A DNA stretch of 64,000 nt from an uncultured Pseudomonadota bacterium. GTDB lineage: Bacteria > Myxococcota_A > Bradymonadia > Bradymonadales > Bradymonadaceae. Position 1 is the first letter of the stretch; each line of letters starts with the position of its first letter. The notes below the pieces were generated by a model. The model ran no database searches and was not told where the DNA came from. It saw nothing but the letters and a program-made list of their open reading frames with translations. The position numbers were made by a program, and so were the translations under genes. The DNA lies in the NCBI GenBank assembly GCA_913057905.1, contig CAJXPB010000006.1, forward strand, positions 186,001-250,000. Reading direction: 5' to 3'. Below are positions 18,771 to 27,634 of this stretch, in pieces.

Positions 18771-19987
18771 TCGAGGCCGAGCTCTTCCATACGCGCCTCT
18801 ACGATGCTCATCATCTCATCGATCTTGGTCTCCCAGGAGTTGGCCTCCGCGCGCTCCAAGCGCTCCTCTCGTCCGTCGCCGCCCTGTTCCAGCGCGTTCT
18901 CACATGCCTCGACGAACCCATCGGTGTCGTGAGCCACGTGGGCAAGATCGTAGTGCTCTTCCAGGGCCGGCAATGCTGAGATCACCACGGGTGTTCCGCT
19001 GGCCATATACTCGAAGAACTTGATGGGGAAGCACGAGCGTGTGTACTCGTTGATCCTGTAGGGGATCGTCGCCACATCGAAGCCCTTGAGATACCGGGGA
19101 AGGTCTTCATAGTCCCGATGACCCAACAGATGGACATTCGATTGACGTTGAAGCTCGCCAACATCGGTTCCCGACTCCCCGATGCCCGTCGGCCCGATGA
19201 GCACGATTTGCCAGTCCGGCCTCTGGCGCGCCAGTGCCAGTATCCACTCCTGGTTCAACTTGTAGTCGCTCACGGCACCGACAAACCCAATGACCGGACC
19301 GTCGAGTTCGGCGAGTTCGTCGGCCACCGGCATATCCGGGTCCAACGCACGCTTGAAGTGCGGGGCATCTCCGACATTGTGGACCAGATGCGTGTGTTCG
19401 GGATTGTAGGGTTCCAGGCGCTCTTGGAGGTTTGAAGCCGTCGTGAAGACGACATCGGCCTTCTTGCAAAGCCTCCGCTCACGCTCGATGAGCCACGCCG
19501 GATCGTCTGCCAGGTGCGGAAATTCAGCGTAGTTGTCGACGCAATCGTACACGAGCATGTCCGCATCGATGGCATCGACCGCATCGCCGAAACCCGGGTG
19601 ATAGACCCACGCAATTTTATCGTCGATCGACTCCGCCTGCAGGTACCGACGGACCTGATTGACCTTAAACTGAAAGGTCCAGTAGTCTCGAAAATTCGAG
19701 CCGTGAGAAAAGAGGCCCGTGAAGAAGGGAGCGAATCCGTCACCGATGAAGAGGCCCTCCTCACGCTGCCGAACGCCCTGTGTCAGAAGTCGCGACGGTG
19801 ACAACAGATCCGCCGGCGCATCCTTCAGATGCCTGTAGAGATACGTCGGAAGCGGATTCAGTCCGTGATTGACGTGGACGACCCGGTGGCGTTGGGCCAA
19901 CCGGCTCATCACGTGCTGTTTGTTGGTCCACATGCCGTCGTCCCAGCGCTGCGACGACAGACACACGATGTTGTAGGGTGGCTTCAT
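18767..19987 (-). CDS. Glycosyltransferase, GT4/GT1-like
   Basis: A 406 aa cytoplasmic glycosyltransferase of the GT-B fold. ATG 19987 gives a normal start (MKPPYNIVCLSSQRW with a WTNKQHVM element); a longer frame to 20110 is unlikely. The N-terminal half has VDAIDADMLVYDCVDNYAEF; the C-terminal half has GFVGAVSDYKLNQEW and the nucleotide-sugar end motif FPIKFFEYMASGTPVVISALP. This layout resembles TuaH-type transferases. Donor and acceptor cannot be read. It is the only gene of the polysaccharide locus on the minus strand. Confidence 0.85.
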   Translation of the reverse strand: MKPPYNIVCLSSQRWDDGMWTNKQHVMSRLAQRHRVVHVNHGLNPLPTYLYRHLKDAPADLLSPSRLLTQGVRQREEGLFIGDGFAPFFTGLFSHGSNFRDYWTFQFKVNQVRRYLQAESIDDKIAWVYHPGFGDAVDAIDADMLVYDCVDNYAEFPHLADDPAWLIERERRLCKKADVVFTTASNLQERLEPYNPEHTHLVHNVGDAPHFKRALDPDMPVADELAELDGPVIGFVGAVSDYKLNQEWILALARQRPDWQIVLIGPTGIGESGTDVGELQRQSNVHLLGHRDYEDLPRYLKGFDVATIPYRINEYTRSCFPIKFFEYMASGTPVVISALPALEEHYDLAHVAHDTDGFVEACENALEQGGDGREERLERAEANSWETKIDEMMSIVEARMEELGLD

Positions 19988-20086
19988 CGGACTTCGGGCC
20001 TGGCGGACGATGAACAGGACCTGCAACTCCGTCGAGTCCCTATCGAACTGGCAGATCGAGGTCAACGCGACAGCGTGGTGGGGCAA

Positions 20087-20116
20087 TTGACGTCGATACC
20101 CACCATTCACTATCTA
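20087..20116 (+). promoter_or_regulatory. Candidate sigma70-type promoter for rfbB
   Basis: TTGACG (20087-20092), an 18 bp spacer, then TATCTA (20111-20116). It is about 40 bp ahead of the rfbB ATG in the divergent gap between the glycosyltransferase and rfbB, and could drive the rfbB-to-GT4 run. Recognised by eye only. Confidence 0.45.
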
Positions 20117-20156
20117 GCTGGAGACGAAATGCACGTTGTACGCGTTGGAGATCGAC

Positions 20157-21227
20157 ATGGAATCGACCATCATCGTCACGGGCGGAGCCGGCTTTATCGG
20201 TTCCTCGCTGGTGCGGTTTTTGTTGGAATCGACCGACCGGCGCGTGGTCAACATCGATAAGCTGACCTACTCGGGCCACCGCGCGTCGGTCGCCCCACTC
20301 GAGAAACATCCACGGTATGCGTTCCGGCGCCTCGATGTCGCCGACCAAGCGGACATCGCCGAGGTCTTTACCAAGGAGTCTCCCGAAGCGGTCATGCACC
20401 TGGCCGCAGAGTCTCACGTCGACCGCTCCATCGATTCACCCCTCGAGTTCGTCCAGACGAACGCCGTCGGGACCGCCACTCTTCTGGAATGTGCAACCGA
20501 CTACTGGGAGTCGCTCCCTGAGGAAGACGCCGAACGGTTTCGATTTCTCAACGTCTCCACCGACGAAGTCTTCGGAGAACTCGGGCCGACGGGAAAATTC
20601 ACCGAAGATACGCCCTACGACCCGCACTCGCCCTACTCGGCGAGCAAGGCAGCTGCCGACCACTTCTGCCGGGCCTGGCACGATACCTACGGACTACCGG
20701 TCCTGATATCGAACTGCGCCAACAACTACGGCCCCCGACAATTCCCCGAAAAACTCATCCCCGTGGTCATTCTCAACGCCCTCGCCGGCGACCCGATTCC
20801 CATTTACGGCGACGGCTCGAACGTACGAGACTGGCTGCACGTTCAAGACCATGTCCGGGGTCTGTGGACGATCCTCACGGAGGGCGAGCCCGGCGAAACC
20901 TACAACGTCGGCGCCGACGTCCAGAAGACGAACTTGGAGCTCGTCCGGACGATCTGCGCCGAACTCGACGAGCGCGTCGAGACGACCGATGTCGACGAAC
21001 ATGCTGACTTGATCACGTTCGTCGACGACCGTCCGGGACACGACAATCGCTACGCCATCGATGCCTCGAAGCTCAGCCAAGAGCTTGGCTGGCAGCCGAA
21101 CATCGACTTTCTGACGGGCATTGGCCGGACCGTCCAGTGGTACTTGGACAACCTCGACTGGTGTAACACCGTGATGGACGACGCTGATCAGTCGATCGAC
21201 GAGCGACTGGGCACACGCGGCTCCTGA
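20157..21227 (+). CDS. rfbB: dTDP-glucose 4,6-dehydratase
   Basis: Makes dTDP-4-keto-6-deoxyglucose from dTDP-glucose, the branch point for many deoxy and amino sugars. The 356 aa protein starts MESTIIVTGGAGFIGSS. Catalytic elements STDEVFGEL (Asp-Glu pair) and YSASKAAADHF (YxxxK) are intact, as is SNCANNYGPRQFPEKLIP. ATG 20157 is chosen over TTG 20136 because GGAG lies six bases ahead. rfbA follows after 25 bp; rfbC and rfbD, needed for dTDP-rhamnose, are not in the window, so the product likely feeds the aminotransferase two genes on. Confidence 0.95.
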   Translation: MESTIIVTGGAGFIGSSLVRFLLESTDRRVVNIDKLTYSGHRASVAPLEKHPRYAFRRLDVADQADIAEVFTKESPEAVMHLAAESHVDRSIDSPLEFVQTNAVGTATLLECATDYWESLPEEDAERFRFLNVSTDEVFGELGPTGKFTEDTPYDPHSPYSASKAAADHFCRAWHDTYGLPVLISNCANNYGPRQFPEKLIPVVILNALAGDPIPIYGDGSNVRDWLHVQDHVRGLWTILTEGEPGETYNVGADVQKTNLELVRTICAELDERVETTDVDEHADLITFVDDRPGHDNRYAIDASKLSQELGWQPNIDFLTGIGRTVQWYLDNLDWCNTVMDDADQSIDERLGTRGS

Positions 21228-21252
21228 ATCTCTGCATGCGAACGAGGCATCT

Positions 21253-22137
21253 ATGAAAGGCATCATCCTCGCCGGAGGGCGCGGCACCCGCCTCGACCCG
21301 GTAACCCGCGCCATCAGTAAACATCTGCTGCCGGTCTATGACAAACCGATGGTCTACTACCCGCTGACCACGCTGATGTTGGCGGGCATTCGTGAATTCT
21401 TGCTGATTTCGACTCCCAGCCACCTCCCGTTGTACCGAGACCTCCTGGGCGACGGCCGGGATTGGGGAATCGACATCGAATACGCCGAGCAGTCCAAGCC
21501 GCGCGGGTTGGCCGAAGCGTTCATCATCGGCGAGGAATTTATCGGCTCCGATTCCGTCGCACTGATCCTCGGCGACAATGTTCTGTACGGCAATCAGCTC
21601 GTCGAGCGATTGCGATCCGCACGGAATTTCGAGTCGGGAGGTCACATTTTCTCGTACAGGGTCGACGACCCGGAAAATTACGGCGTCATCGAGTTCGATG
21701 ACGACGGCGACATCGAGAACATCGTGGAAAAGCCCGAAAATCCCCCCTCCAACGACGCGGTTATCGGACTTTACTTCTACGACGACGACGTGGTCGATAT
21801 TGCGAAATCCCTGGAACCCTCGGGCCGGGGGGAACTCGAGATTACCGGCGTCAACAATGCCTATCTGGACAGGGGTGCTCTGACGGTCACCCGGTTCGGC
21901 CGGGGTATGGCCTGGCTCGACATGGGAACGCCAGAGGGCCTGCAGCAGGCGTCGAACTTCATCGCAACGGTAGAGAAACGTCAGGGCGTCAAAATCGCCG
22001 CGCCAGAGGAAGTCGCGTGGCGGTCCGGCTGGATCGATACCGACGAACTCATGAAACTGACCGAGGACCTCCACCGGGAGGATTACATCGCCTATCTTCA
22101 ACGGCTACCGGACGTTTCCGAGCCGGGACTCGACTGA
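21253..22137 (+). CDS. rfbA: Glucose-1-phosphate thymidylyltransferase
   Basis: Joins glucose-1-phosphate and dTTP to give dTDP-glucose, the substrate of RfbB. The 294 aa protein has the nucleotidyltransferase start MKGIILAGGRGTRLDPVT, then SKHLLPVYDKPMVYYP, LILGDNVLYG (metal-binding Asp), GVIEFD and EITGVNNAYLDRG, GRGMAWLDMGTPEGL. Length and motifs match the family (about 290 aa). It lies between rfbB and the aminotransferase, all on one strand. Confidence 0.96.
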   Translation: MKGIILAGGRGTRLDPVTRAISKHLLPVYDKPMVYYPLTTLMLAGIREFLLISTPSHLPLYRDLLGDGRDWGIDIEYAEQSKPRGLAEAFIIGEEFIGSDSVALILGDNVLYGNQLVERLRSARNFESGGHIFSYRVDDPENYGVIEFDDDGDIENIVEKPENPPSNDAVIGLYFYDDDVVDIAKSLEPSGRGELEITGVNNAYLDRGALTVTRFGRGMAWLDMGTPEGLQQASNFIATVEKRQGVKIAAPEEVAWRSGWIDTDELMKLTEDLHREDYIAYLQRLPDVSEPGLD

Positions 22138-22176
22138 TTTCAAACGCAACAGACTCGTCCTTGACCCAGCATTGTC

Positions 22177-23355
22177 ATGAGTGAACCCATTCGAGAAGAC
22201 GACGACTTTCTGGTCTTTGGGAAACCGGCGTTCGAGCAGCCCGAAATCGACGAAGTCGTCGACAGCCTTGAGGCGGCGTGGCCTGGTACGGGCCCGAAGG
22301 CCCAGGCCTTCGAAGAGGCCTTCGCCGACTATGTGGGTGCCGAACACGCCATCGCCCTCAACTCCTGCACGGCGGCTCTACATCTGAGCCTTGAGCACCT
22401 CGACCTCGAGGCCGACGACGAAGTCATTACCACTCCCCTGACCTTTTGCGCTTCGGTCAACGCAATCATCCACGCCGGCGGCACGCCGGTGTTGGCGGAC
22501 GTCGACCCGAGGACCATGAACCTCGACCCGGCATCGGTCCGGGAAGCGATTACTCCAAAGACCGAGGCGATTCTACCGGTTCACTTCGCAGGACGGCCCT
22601 GCGACATGTCGGCTCTGCTTGAGATCGCCGACGACCATGATCTCACCGTCATCGAGGACTGCGCCCATGCCATTGAGACGAGGATCGATGGTCAGCATGC
22701 CGGGACCTTCGGCGACTTCGGGTGCTTTAGCTTCTATGCCACCAAGAACGTGGTAACCGGCGAAGGGGGCATGATCGTCACCGACGATGACGAGGCGGCT
22801 CGCCATCTGCGTACCCTCTCTCTGCACGGGATGTCACAGGATGCCTGGAAGCGGTATAGCGATTCAGGCTACGAACACTACCAGGTCGTCGAAGCCGGAT
22901 TTAAGTACAATATGATGGATCTGCAGGCCGCTCTCGGTCTGCACCAGTTGGAGCGCGTCGAGCAAAACTGGCGATATCGCGCTGAGCTCTGGGACATGTA
23001 TAACGACGCCCTGGAAGACCTTCCCGTCACGACCCCGTCGAGCCGCCCGGAAGATGGGCGCCACGCCCTCCACCTCTACACGCTCATGATAGACGAAGAG
23101 AGCTCCGGCCTCAGCCGCGACGCGTTTCTGAACGCGATGAACGACGAGAATATCGGGACGGGGGTCCACTATCTGAGCGTCCCCGAACATCCCTACTATC
23201 AGGAACGATACGGCTGGGATCCTGCAGAGACTCCCCATGCAACCCGGCTCGGCCGGCAGACGGTCTCACTTCCGTTCGGCCCGGCTGTCTCCGACGACGA
23301 TGCGCGTGACGTCATCGCCGGCGTCAAAAAGGTTCTGAGGACATCGACAGCGTGA
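22177..23355 (+). CDS. DegT/DnrJ/EryC1 family sugar aminotransferase
   Basis: A PLP enzyme of 392 aa that transfers an amino group to a keto-sugar nucleotide. Motifs include GTGPKAQAFEEAFADYVG, ALNSCTAALHL, VIEDCAHAIET (PLP-ring Asp) and the Lys in FYATKNVVTGEGG (Lys190), which forms the Schiff base. It resembles ArnB/VioA/PglE-type enzymes. With rfbA and rfbB just upstream and no 3,4-ketoisomerase nearby, 4-amination of dTDP-4-keto-6-deoxyglucose is the simplest guess; other keto sugars are possible. Its stop overlaps the GTG start of the sulfotransferase gene. Confidence 0.9.
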   Translation: MSEPIREDDDFLVFGKPAFEQPEIDEVVDSLEAAWPGTGPKAQAFEEAFADYVGAEHAIALNSCTAALHLSLEHLDLEADDEVITTPLTFCASVNAIIHAGGTPVLADVDPRTMNLDPASVREAITPKTEAILPVHFAGRPCDMSALLEIADDHDLTVIEDCAHAIETRIDGQHAGTFGDFGCFSFYATKNVVTGEGGMIVTDDDEAARHLRTLSLHGMSQDAWKRYSDSGYEHYQVVEAGFKYNMMDLQAALGLHQLERVEQNWRYRAELWDMYNDALEDLPVTTPSSRPEDGRHALHLYTLMIDEESSGLSRDAFLNAMNDENIGTGVHYLSVPEHPYYQERYGWDPAETPHATRLGRQTVSLPFGPAVSDDDARDVIAGVKKVLRTSTA

Positions 23356-24434
23356 CTTCCACACCCCAGACCGCTCCGCCCCGCACCGGCTTGTTACTCG
23401 GTGTGGAACGTTCCGGCTCGACCTGGCTGTCGAACCTCTTCGATTCGGCCCCGGACGTCGAGACATACATGGAGCCATTCGCTCGAGTCGCCGGTATCAT
23501 CGACGGCTTTCCAGACCGCCTCGACTGCTTTGACAAAGAGGATGTAGAGGAGTGGGAATCACTGTCGGCGCGGCTCGATGCGCTATCGGACTTGAAGTAT
23601 CACGGCCTCGAGTGGCCGGGCGCACCCGGTTGGCTTCGGGCGGCAAATTGGATGGGACACGAGTGGCTAAACCGTGCGAACACCTTCCTCCCGGGCCGAG
23701 TTGGCTCAAAGATCCAGGCCTACTCGGAACTGAACTTCAACCGCCGCGACAACCCGGCGGTTCAGCACTTTAAAACAGCTCGCCACCCCCGTTTTCGACT
23801 CTTCAAACTCCTTCGGCTCAATACGAAGGCTCGTCTTATCGAGAAGATGTTTCCCGAGGCGACGGTCACGGTCATCATCCGCAACCCACTGGCTCAGTGC
23901 CTTTCGATCGTGCGACGGATGGACCAGGGCTCGCTGCTGGAGCTCCACGACGTCTTCGAGACACTTTCTGACTCCCTTGACCGTCATCCTCGGCTCGAAC
24001 GGTTTAGCCGAGCCCTCGATACTGCACCTGAGGATTCCCGGTTTTCTCGGGCCGTTGCCTACTGGTTTGTCAACTACTCCATCCTCCTCCAGGACCTTGA
24101 ACCGCGCGACCTGGACGTTCAAACGGTTCGGTACGAAACCCTGTGCGAAGAGCCGGAAGAGACGACTGCTGAGGTTTTCTCTCACCACGGACTTACACTG
24201 GGGACACAAACCAGAACCTATATCGCAGCGTCGACGTCCGGGAGTTTTGACGCCGAGTCAGCAACGGACACGTCTCGGAACTCTTCGACGTACTATCGCC
24301 GACAGCTTGAACAACTCTCCAGGGAGACGGTCGATCGCTTCTGGGAGGTCTCCGCTCCCTTCTGGAACCTTGCGCCGGAGCCGGTACAACACTACGAGAC
24401 ATGGTTGGATCGTTTCATCGGTCCGACGCGTTGA
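23352..24434 (+). CDS. Sulfotransferase family protein
   Basis: A 360 aa cytoplasmic enzyme predicted to move sulfate from PAPS to an acceptor, probably a sugar of the surface polymer. The 5'-phosphosulfate loop is near the N-terminus (LLGVERSGSTWLSNLFD) and the 3'-phosphate element is seen as VIIRNPLAQCLSIVRR. The start is GTG 23352, overlapping the aminotransferase stop (GTGA), with GAGG 11 bases ahead. It is followed after 27 bp by the asparagine-synthetase-like gene. Base composition here is visibly less GC-rich than in the flanking housekeeping genes, as is common in O-antigen-type loci. Confidence 0.85.
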   Translation: MTSTPQTAPPRTGLLLGVERSGSTWLSNLFDSAPDVETYMEPFARVAGIIDGFPDRLDCFDKEDVEEWESLSARLDALSDLKYHGLEWPGAPGWLRAANWMGHEWLNRANTFLPGRVGSKIQAYSELNFNRRDNPAVQHFKTARHPRFRLFKLLRLNTKARLIEKMFPEATVTVIIRNPLAQCLSIVRRMDQGSLLELHDVFETLSDSLDRHPRLERFSRALDTAPEDSRFSRAVAYWFVNYSILLQDLEPRDLDVQTVRYETLCEEPEETTAEVFSHHGLTLGTQTRTYIAASTSGSFDAESATDTSRNSSTYYRRQLEQLSRETVDRFWEVSAPFWNLAPEPVQHYETWLDRFIGPTR

Positions 24435-24461
24435 CTGAGCCACTCCTCGACCGAATCGACC

Positions 24462-26180
24462 ATGCCCGGGTTTGTCGGCTACACTGAGAGAGACGGGGAT
24501 TCCTCATCGCGGCACGCGCGTCAGCTCGTGCGGTCGATGCAGGAGGCTATTACCTATTTGGACAGCTACCGCGTCTCCGAGATTCATCAGCAGGGCTCGG
24601 TCACCGGCGCTCTCTCCCAAGTACGCCCGATTCCGGCGACGGCCACGGGATATGCCGAGCATCGTGGGATCGAAGTCTGGGCGACCGGCGAGTGCTTTCG
24701 AACGCCGGTCTCCGAGAGCGGAGACTCGAGTTCGACGGCCACAGTCGATACGATGGCCGGAGAACTCAATGCGCTGTACCGAGAGACCCGCTTTGCCAAG
24801 TTCGGCGACATAGACGGTCTGTTCGCGGCCGTTATCTACGACGCCTCGGCCCATGAGCTGCACTTGGTCACCGACCGCTATGGCTTCGAACATCTCTATG
24901 TGTATGAGAGTGGCTCGACGCTGGCGTGGGCGACGGAGGTGAAGGCATTCCTTCCCCTTTCCGTATTCGACACCACGGTCAAACAATCGGTTGTCACTGA
25001 CTTCGTGGAGACGGGGCGACTCCACGGCGACGAGACGTGGTTCCCAAATGTCACTCTCGTCGAGCCGGGCACTGTACGATCCTACGACCTCACGTCCCAA
25101 AAAGCGTCAAAGATATCTTATTGGACGGCGTCGACCGATGCCTCCGCCCGACGGGACATCGATGTTTCGGCGGCGGCCGAGGGCATCGGCCAACGCTTTG
25201 AATCAGCGGTGCGCAGACGTGTCGACCCCGACTGCACTCACGGTCTGGGCCTCAGCGGCGGCCTCGATTCGAGAGCGATCCTGGCGGCCCTCCCATCGGC
25301 GACTCGATCATCGGTCCAGGCCTTTACCTTCGGAATGAAGGACTCTGCCGACGTCCGCGTGGCAAGAGATGTCGCCGACACCTGGACGATCGACCATTCC
25401 GTCTTTGAGATCGACGGAACCAACTGGTTTGAAGGTCGACCTCACGGAGCCATTGTGACCGATGGACAGGTGTCGGTCCGTCACATGCACAGCATGGCGG
25501 CGCTGCCATCCTTGCCCGAGCGGTTTGACATCAACCTCAACGGCTTTCTGGGAGATGCGTTCCTCGGAGGCATGTACCTATCTCATGGCTCGGGGGACCT
25601 GCTGGAGAATCTCGCCGGGCGTGGACGACGGCTCATCAATATGGGCGTTCGACTGTTCCAGAGCTATGTGCGAACGCGTCGCCCCTTCTTCGACCGAGAC
25701 CTCGTCGACTACTGCCTGTCGCTCCCGAAACGACATCTTCAAGACGGACGGGCCTACCACCGCATGCTGGTCGACCGATACACCCGTGCTTTCGCGGCCG
25801 ACCCGATCGGCGATACCGGTCTGCCACTGACCGCCTTCGGAGGCAACCGGCTCTTGCAGAAGATCTGGGGGAAAGCTGCCGACACGTGGGACGTCGTCGC
25901 CCCATGGAGACGCCCCTCCCGCCCCTCGTTTCACGACTATCCGAGCTGGCTCGCCGACCCGACGTACCACGAGGAAATCGAAGCAATTCTTCTGGGCTCG
26001 GCCTCCTATCACCCAAGCTACCTATCGTCAGACCGGGTCGAGTACGAATGGAACCGATGTCGACGCGGCGCTTCAAACGCGAATATTGACTTTATCCTCC
26101 GGGTCATCACGCTCGAAATCTGGCTGTCGCATCTGCAGGCCCGTACTTCTAAAGATGCCGGCGAGGCACCATGTCTCTAA
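24462..26180 (+). CDS. Asparagine-synthetase-like amide ligase without Cys2
   Basis: A 572 aa homologue of AsnB. The N-terminal part resembles a class II glutaminase domain but starts MPGFVGYTERDG: the catalytic Cys at position 2 is replaced by Pro, so glutamine hydrolysis should be lost. YGFEHLYVYESGSTLAWATEVKA matches the domain border of AsnB. The synthetase half keeps the pyrophosphate loop SGGLDS (265-270) and LNGFLGDAFLGG. Cys-less members such as beta-lactam synthetase form an amide with an amine other than ammonia. Here an aminosugar made by the upstream aminotransferase is a candidate amine (inference). It overlaps the flippase gene by 10 bp. Confidence 0.85.
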   Translation: MPGFVGYTERDGDSSSRHARQLVRSMQEAITYLDSYRVSEIHQQGSVTGALSQVRPIPATATGYAEHRGIEVWATGECFRTPVSESGDSSSTATVDTMAGELNALYRETRFAKFGDIDGLFAAVIYDASAHELHLVTDRYGFEHLYVYESGSTLAWATEVKAFLPLSVFDTTVKQSVVTDFVETGRLHGDETWFPNVTLVEPGTVRSYDLTSQKASKISYWTASTDASARRDIDVSAAAEGIGQRFESAVRRRVDPDCTHGLGLSGGLDSRAILAALPSATRSSVQAFTFGMKDSADVRVARDVADTWTIDHSVFEIDGTNWFEGRPHGAIVTDGQVSVRHMHSMAALPSLPERFDINLNGFLGDAFLGGMYLSHGSGDLLENLAGRGRRLINMGVRLFQSYVRTRRPFFDRDLVDYCLSLPKRHLQDGRAYHRMLVDRYTRAFAADPIGDTGLPLTAFGGNRLLQKIWGKAADTWDVVAPWRRPSRPSFHDYPSWLADPTYHEEIEAILLGSASYHPSYLSSDRVEYEWNRCRRGASNANIDFILRVITLEIWLSHLQARTSKDAGEAPCL

Positions 26181-27631
26181 AGGATGACATCCTGGACGGC
26201 GTCGCCTGGAAGACGGTTGCCCGGGTCTTCGGGCAGGTCGTCTATTTCGGGTTCAATGTACTACTGGCACGTCTTCTGACACCCGAAGCCTTCGGTGTCT
26301 TCGGGATGATTCTCATCTTCACCGGGTTTGCGAAGACCTTCGGCAGGATGGGGTTTGGCGCAGCGTTGATCCAACGCAAAGAGATCACCGAGGCCCATCG
26401 TTCGTCGGTCTTCTGGTTGAACATCGGGATCGGTCTTCTTCTAGGCGGAATCATTGCCTCATTGGCTCCCGCGATCGCCTGGTTCTTCGACGAACCGTCG
26501 TTGCTGTATCTGACGCCGGTCGTCGCCCTGAACTTCCCGCTATTCTCGCTGGTGATCGTCCAACGGTCGATCATGAACCGGGACATGGACTTCCGGGCGC
26601 TGGCCATCGTCGAGACGACGGGCATTACGCTGTCGGGCGCACTCGGAGTCTGGATGGCCTTCGCTGATTACGGCGTCTGGAGTCTGGTGGGCAAGACACT
26701 TTCGGCCACAGCCATCGAGGCCGCGGTACTCTGGATGATATCCAACTGGCGACCCAGATGGATGTTCGACCTCGAAGCCGTCAAGGAACTCTTCAACTTC
26801 AGTTTCCACACCTTCGGATTCGAAGCTTACAACTACTGGGCTGGAAAGGGGGATGACCTGTTGGTCGGCCGCTTCATCGGAGCCGCCGCACTCGGCGTCT
26901 ACACGCGCGCCTACTCTACGATGCTGCTGCCGGTGCATCAGATCACCAACGTGTTGACCAAAGTGATGTTTCCGGCGCTGTCAAAAATCCAGGGTGAAGT
27001 CGAACGGGTCCGAGACCTCTACCTGCGGGCGGTGCGAGCCATCGGACTGGTCGAAATCCCGCTGATGATGATTCTCTTTGTCGTCGCCGATGCCCTCGTG
27101 CCGGCATTGTTCGGATCGCACTGGAACGAGGTCATTCCCGTCCTCCGCATCCTCTGTGTTGCCGGCATCATCCTCCCGATTGCCTCGACAGTCGGTTGGA
27201 TATTCAAGTCTCAAGGCCGGGCCGACTGGCAATTTCGCTGGGGGTTGTTTGGCACCACTGTCACACTCGGAGCCAACGTATTGGGCGTTCTCTACGGCAC
27301 CATCGAAGCTGTCGCCCTCTCCTATGTCATCGCCAAATGCGTACTCGTGCCGGGTTCATACTATTTCGCCGGCAAACTCATCGACATGAAGTTTTGGGAG
27401 CCCGCTGTCGCCGTCCGAGAGGTCTTTATGTGCTCACTCCTCGCCGCCTCCGGCAGCTGGTTGCTCGACTGGTATGCTGCATCGGCCTGGTCGATGTGGC
27501 CTCAACTCGGCGCGGAAGTTGCGGTAGGGGTCGCGATCTACGTAGCCCTCGTGGTCGGGCTCCGTCTCGACGCCTACGTCGACCTCCGCGACCAACTCGT
27601 TCACAAATTCCCGAGCCTCGGCTCAAATTGA
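26171..27631 (+). CDS. Wzx-type polysaccharide flippase (MOP superfamily)
   Basis: A 486 aa integral membrane protein with 12 or more helices, matching the PST-type flippases that move lipid-linked sugar units across the inner membrane. Diagnostic parts are the start MSLKDDILDGVAWKTVARVF, LARLLTPEAFGVFGMI, FGAALIQRKEITEAHRSSVFW, and YWAGKGDDLLVGRFIGAAALGVYTRA (present within a longer run). These resemble WzxC/TuaB proteins. It overlaps the upstream gene by 10 bp and the GT4 gene starts 3 bp after its stop. No Wzy polymerase or chain-length protein was seen in the window. Confidence 0.9.
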   Translation: MSLKDDILDGVAWKTVARVFGQVVYFGFNVLLARLLTPEAFGVFGMILIFTGFAKTFGRMGFGAALIQRKEITEAHRSSVFWLNIGIGLLLGGIIASLAPAIAWFFDEPSLLYLTPVVALNFPLFSLVIVQRSIMNRDMDFRALAIVETTGITLSGALGVWMAFADYGVWSLVGKTLSATAIEAAVLWMISNWRPRWMFDLEAVKELFNFSFHTFGFEAYNYWAGKGDDLLVGRFIGAAALGVYTRAYSTMLLPVHQITNVLTKVMFPALSKIQGEVERVRDLYLRAVRAIGLVEIPLMMILFVVADALVPALFGSHWNEVIPVLRILCVAGIILPIASTVGWIFKSQGRADWQFRWGLFGTTVTLGANVLGVLYGTIEAVALSYVIAKCVLVPGSYYFAGKLIDMKFWEPAVAVREVFMCSLLAASGSWLLDWYAASAWSMWPQLGAEVAVGVAIYVALVVGLRLDAYVDLRDQLVHKFPSLGSN

Positions 27632-27634
27632 CAC

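Noticed and set aside
20087-20156. Possible riboswitch or leader RNA before rfbB
   Set aside because: The gap is short and shows only a promoter-like pair and a ribosome site; no structured conserved leader seen.
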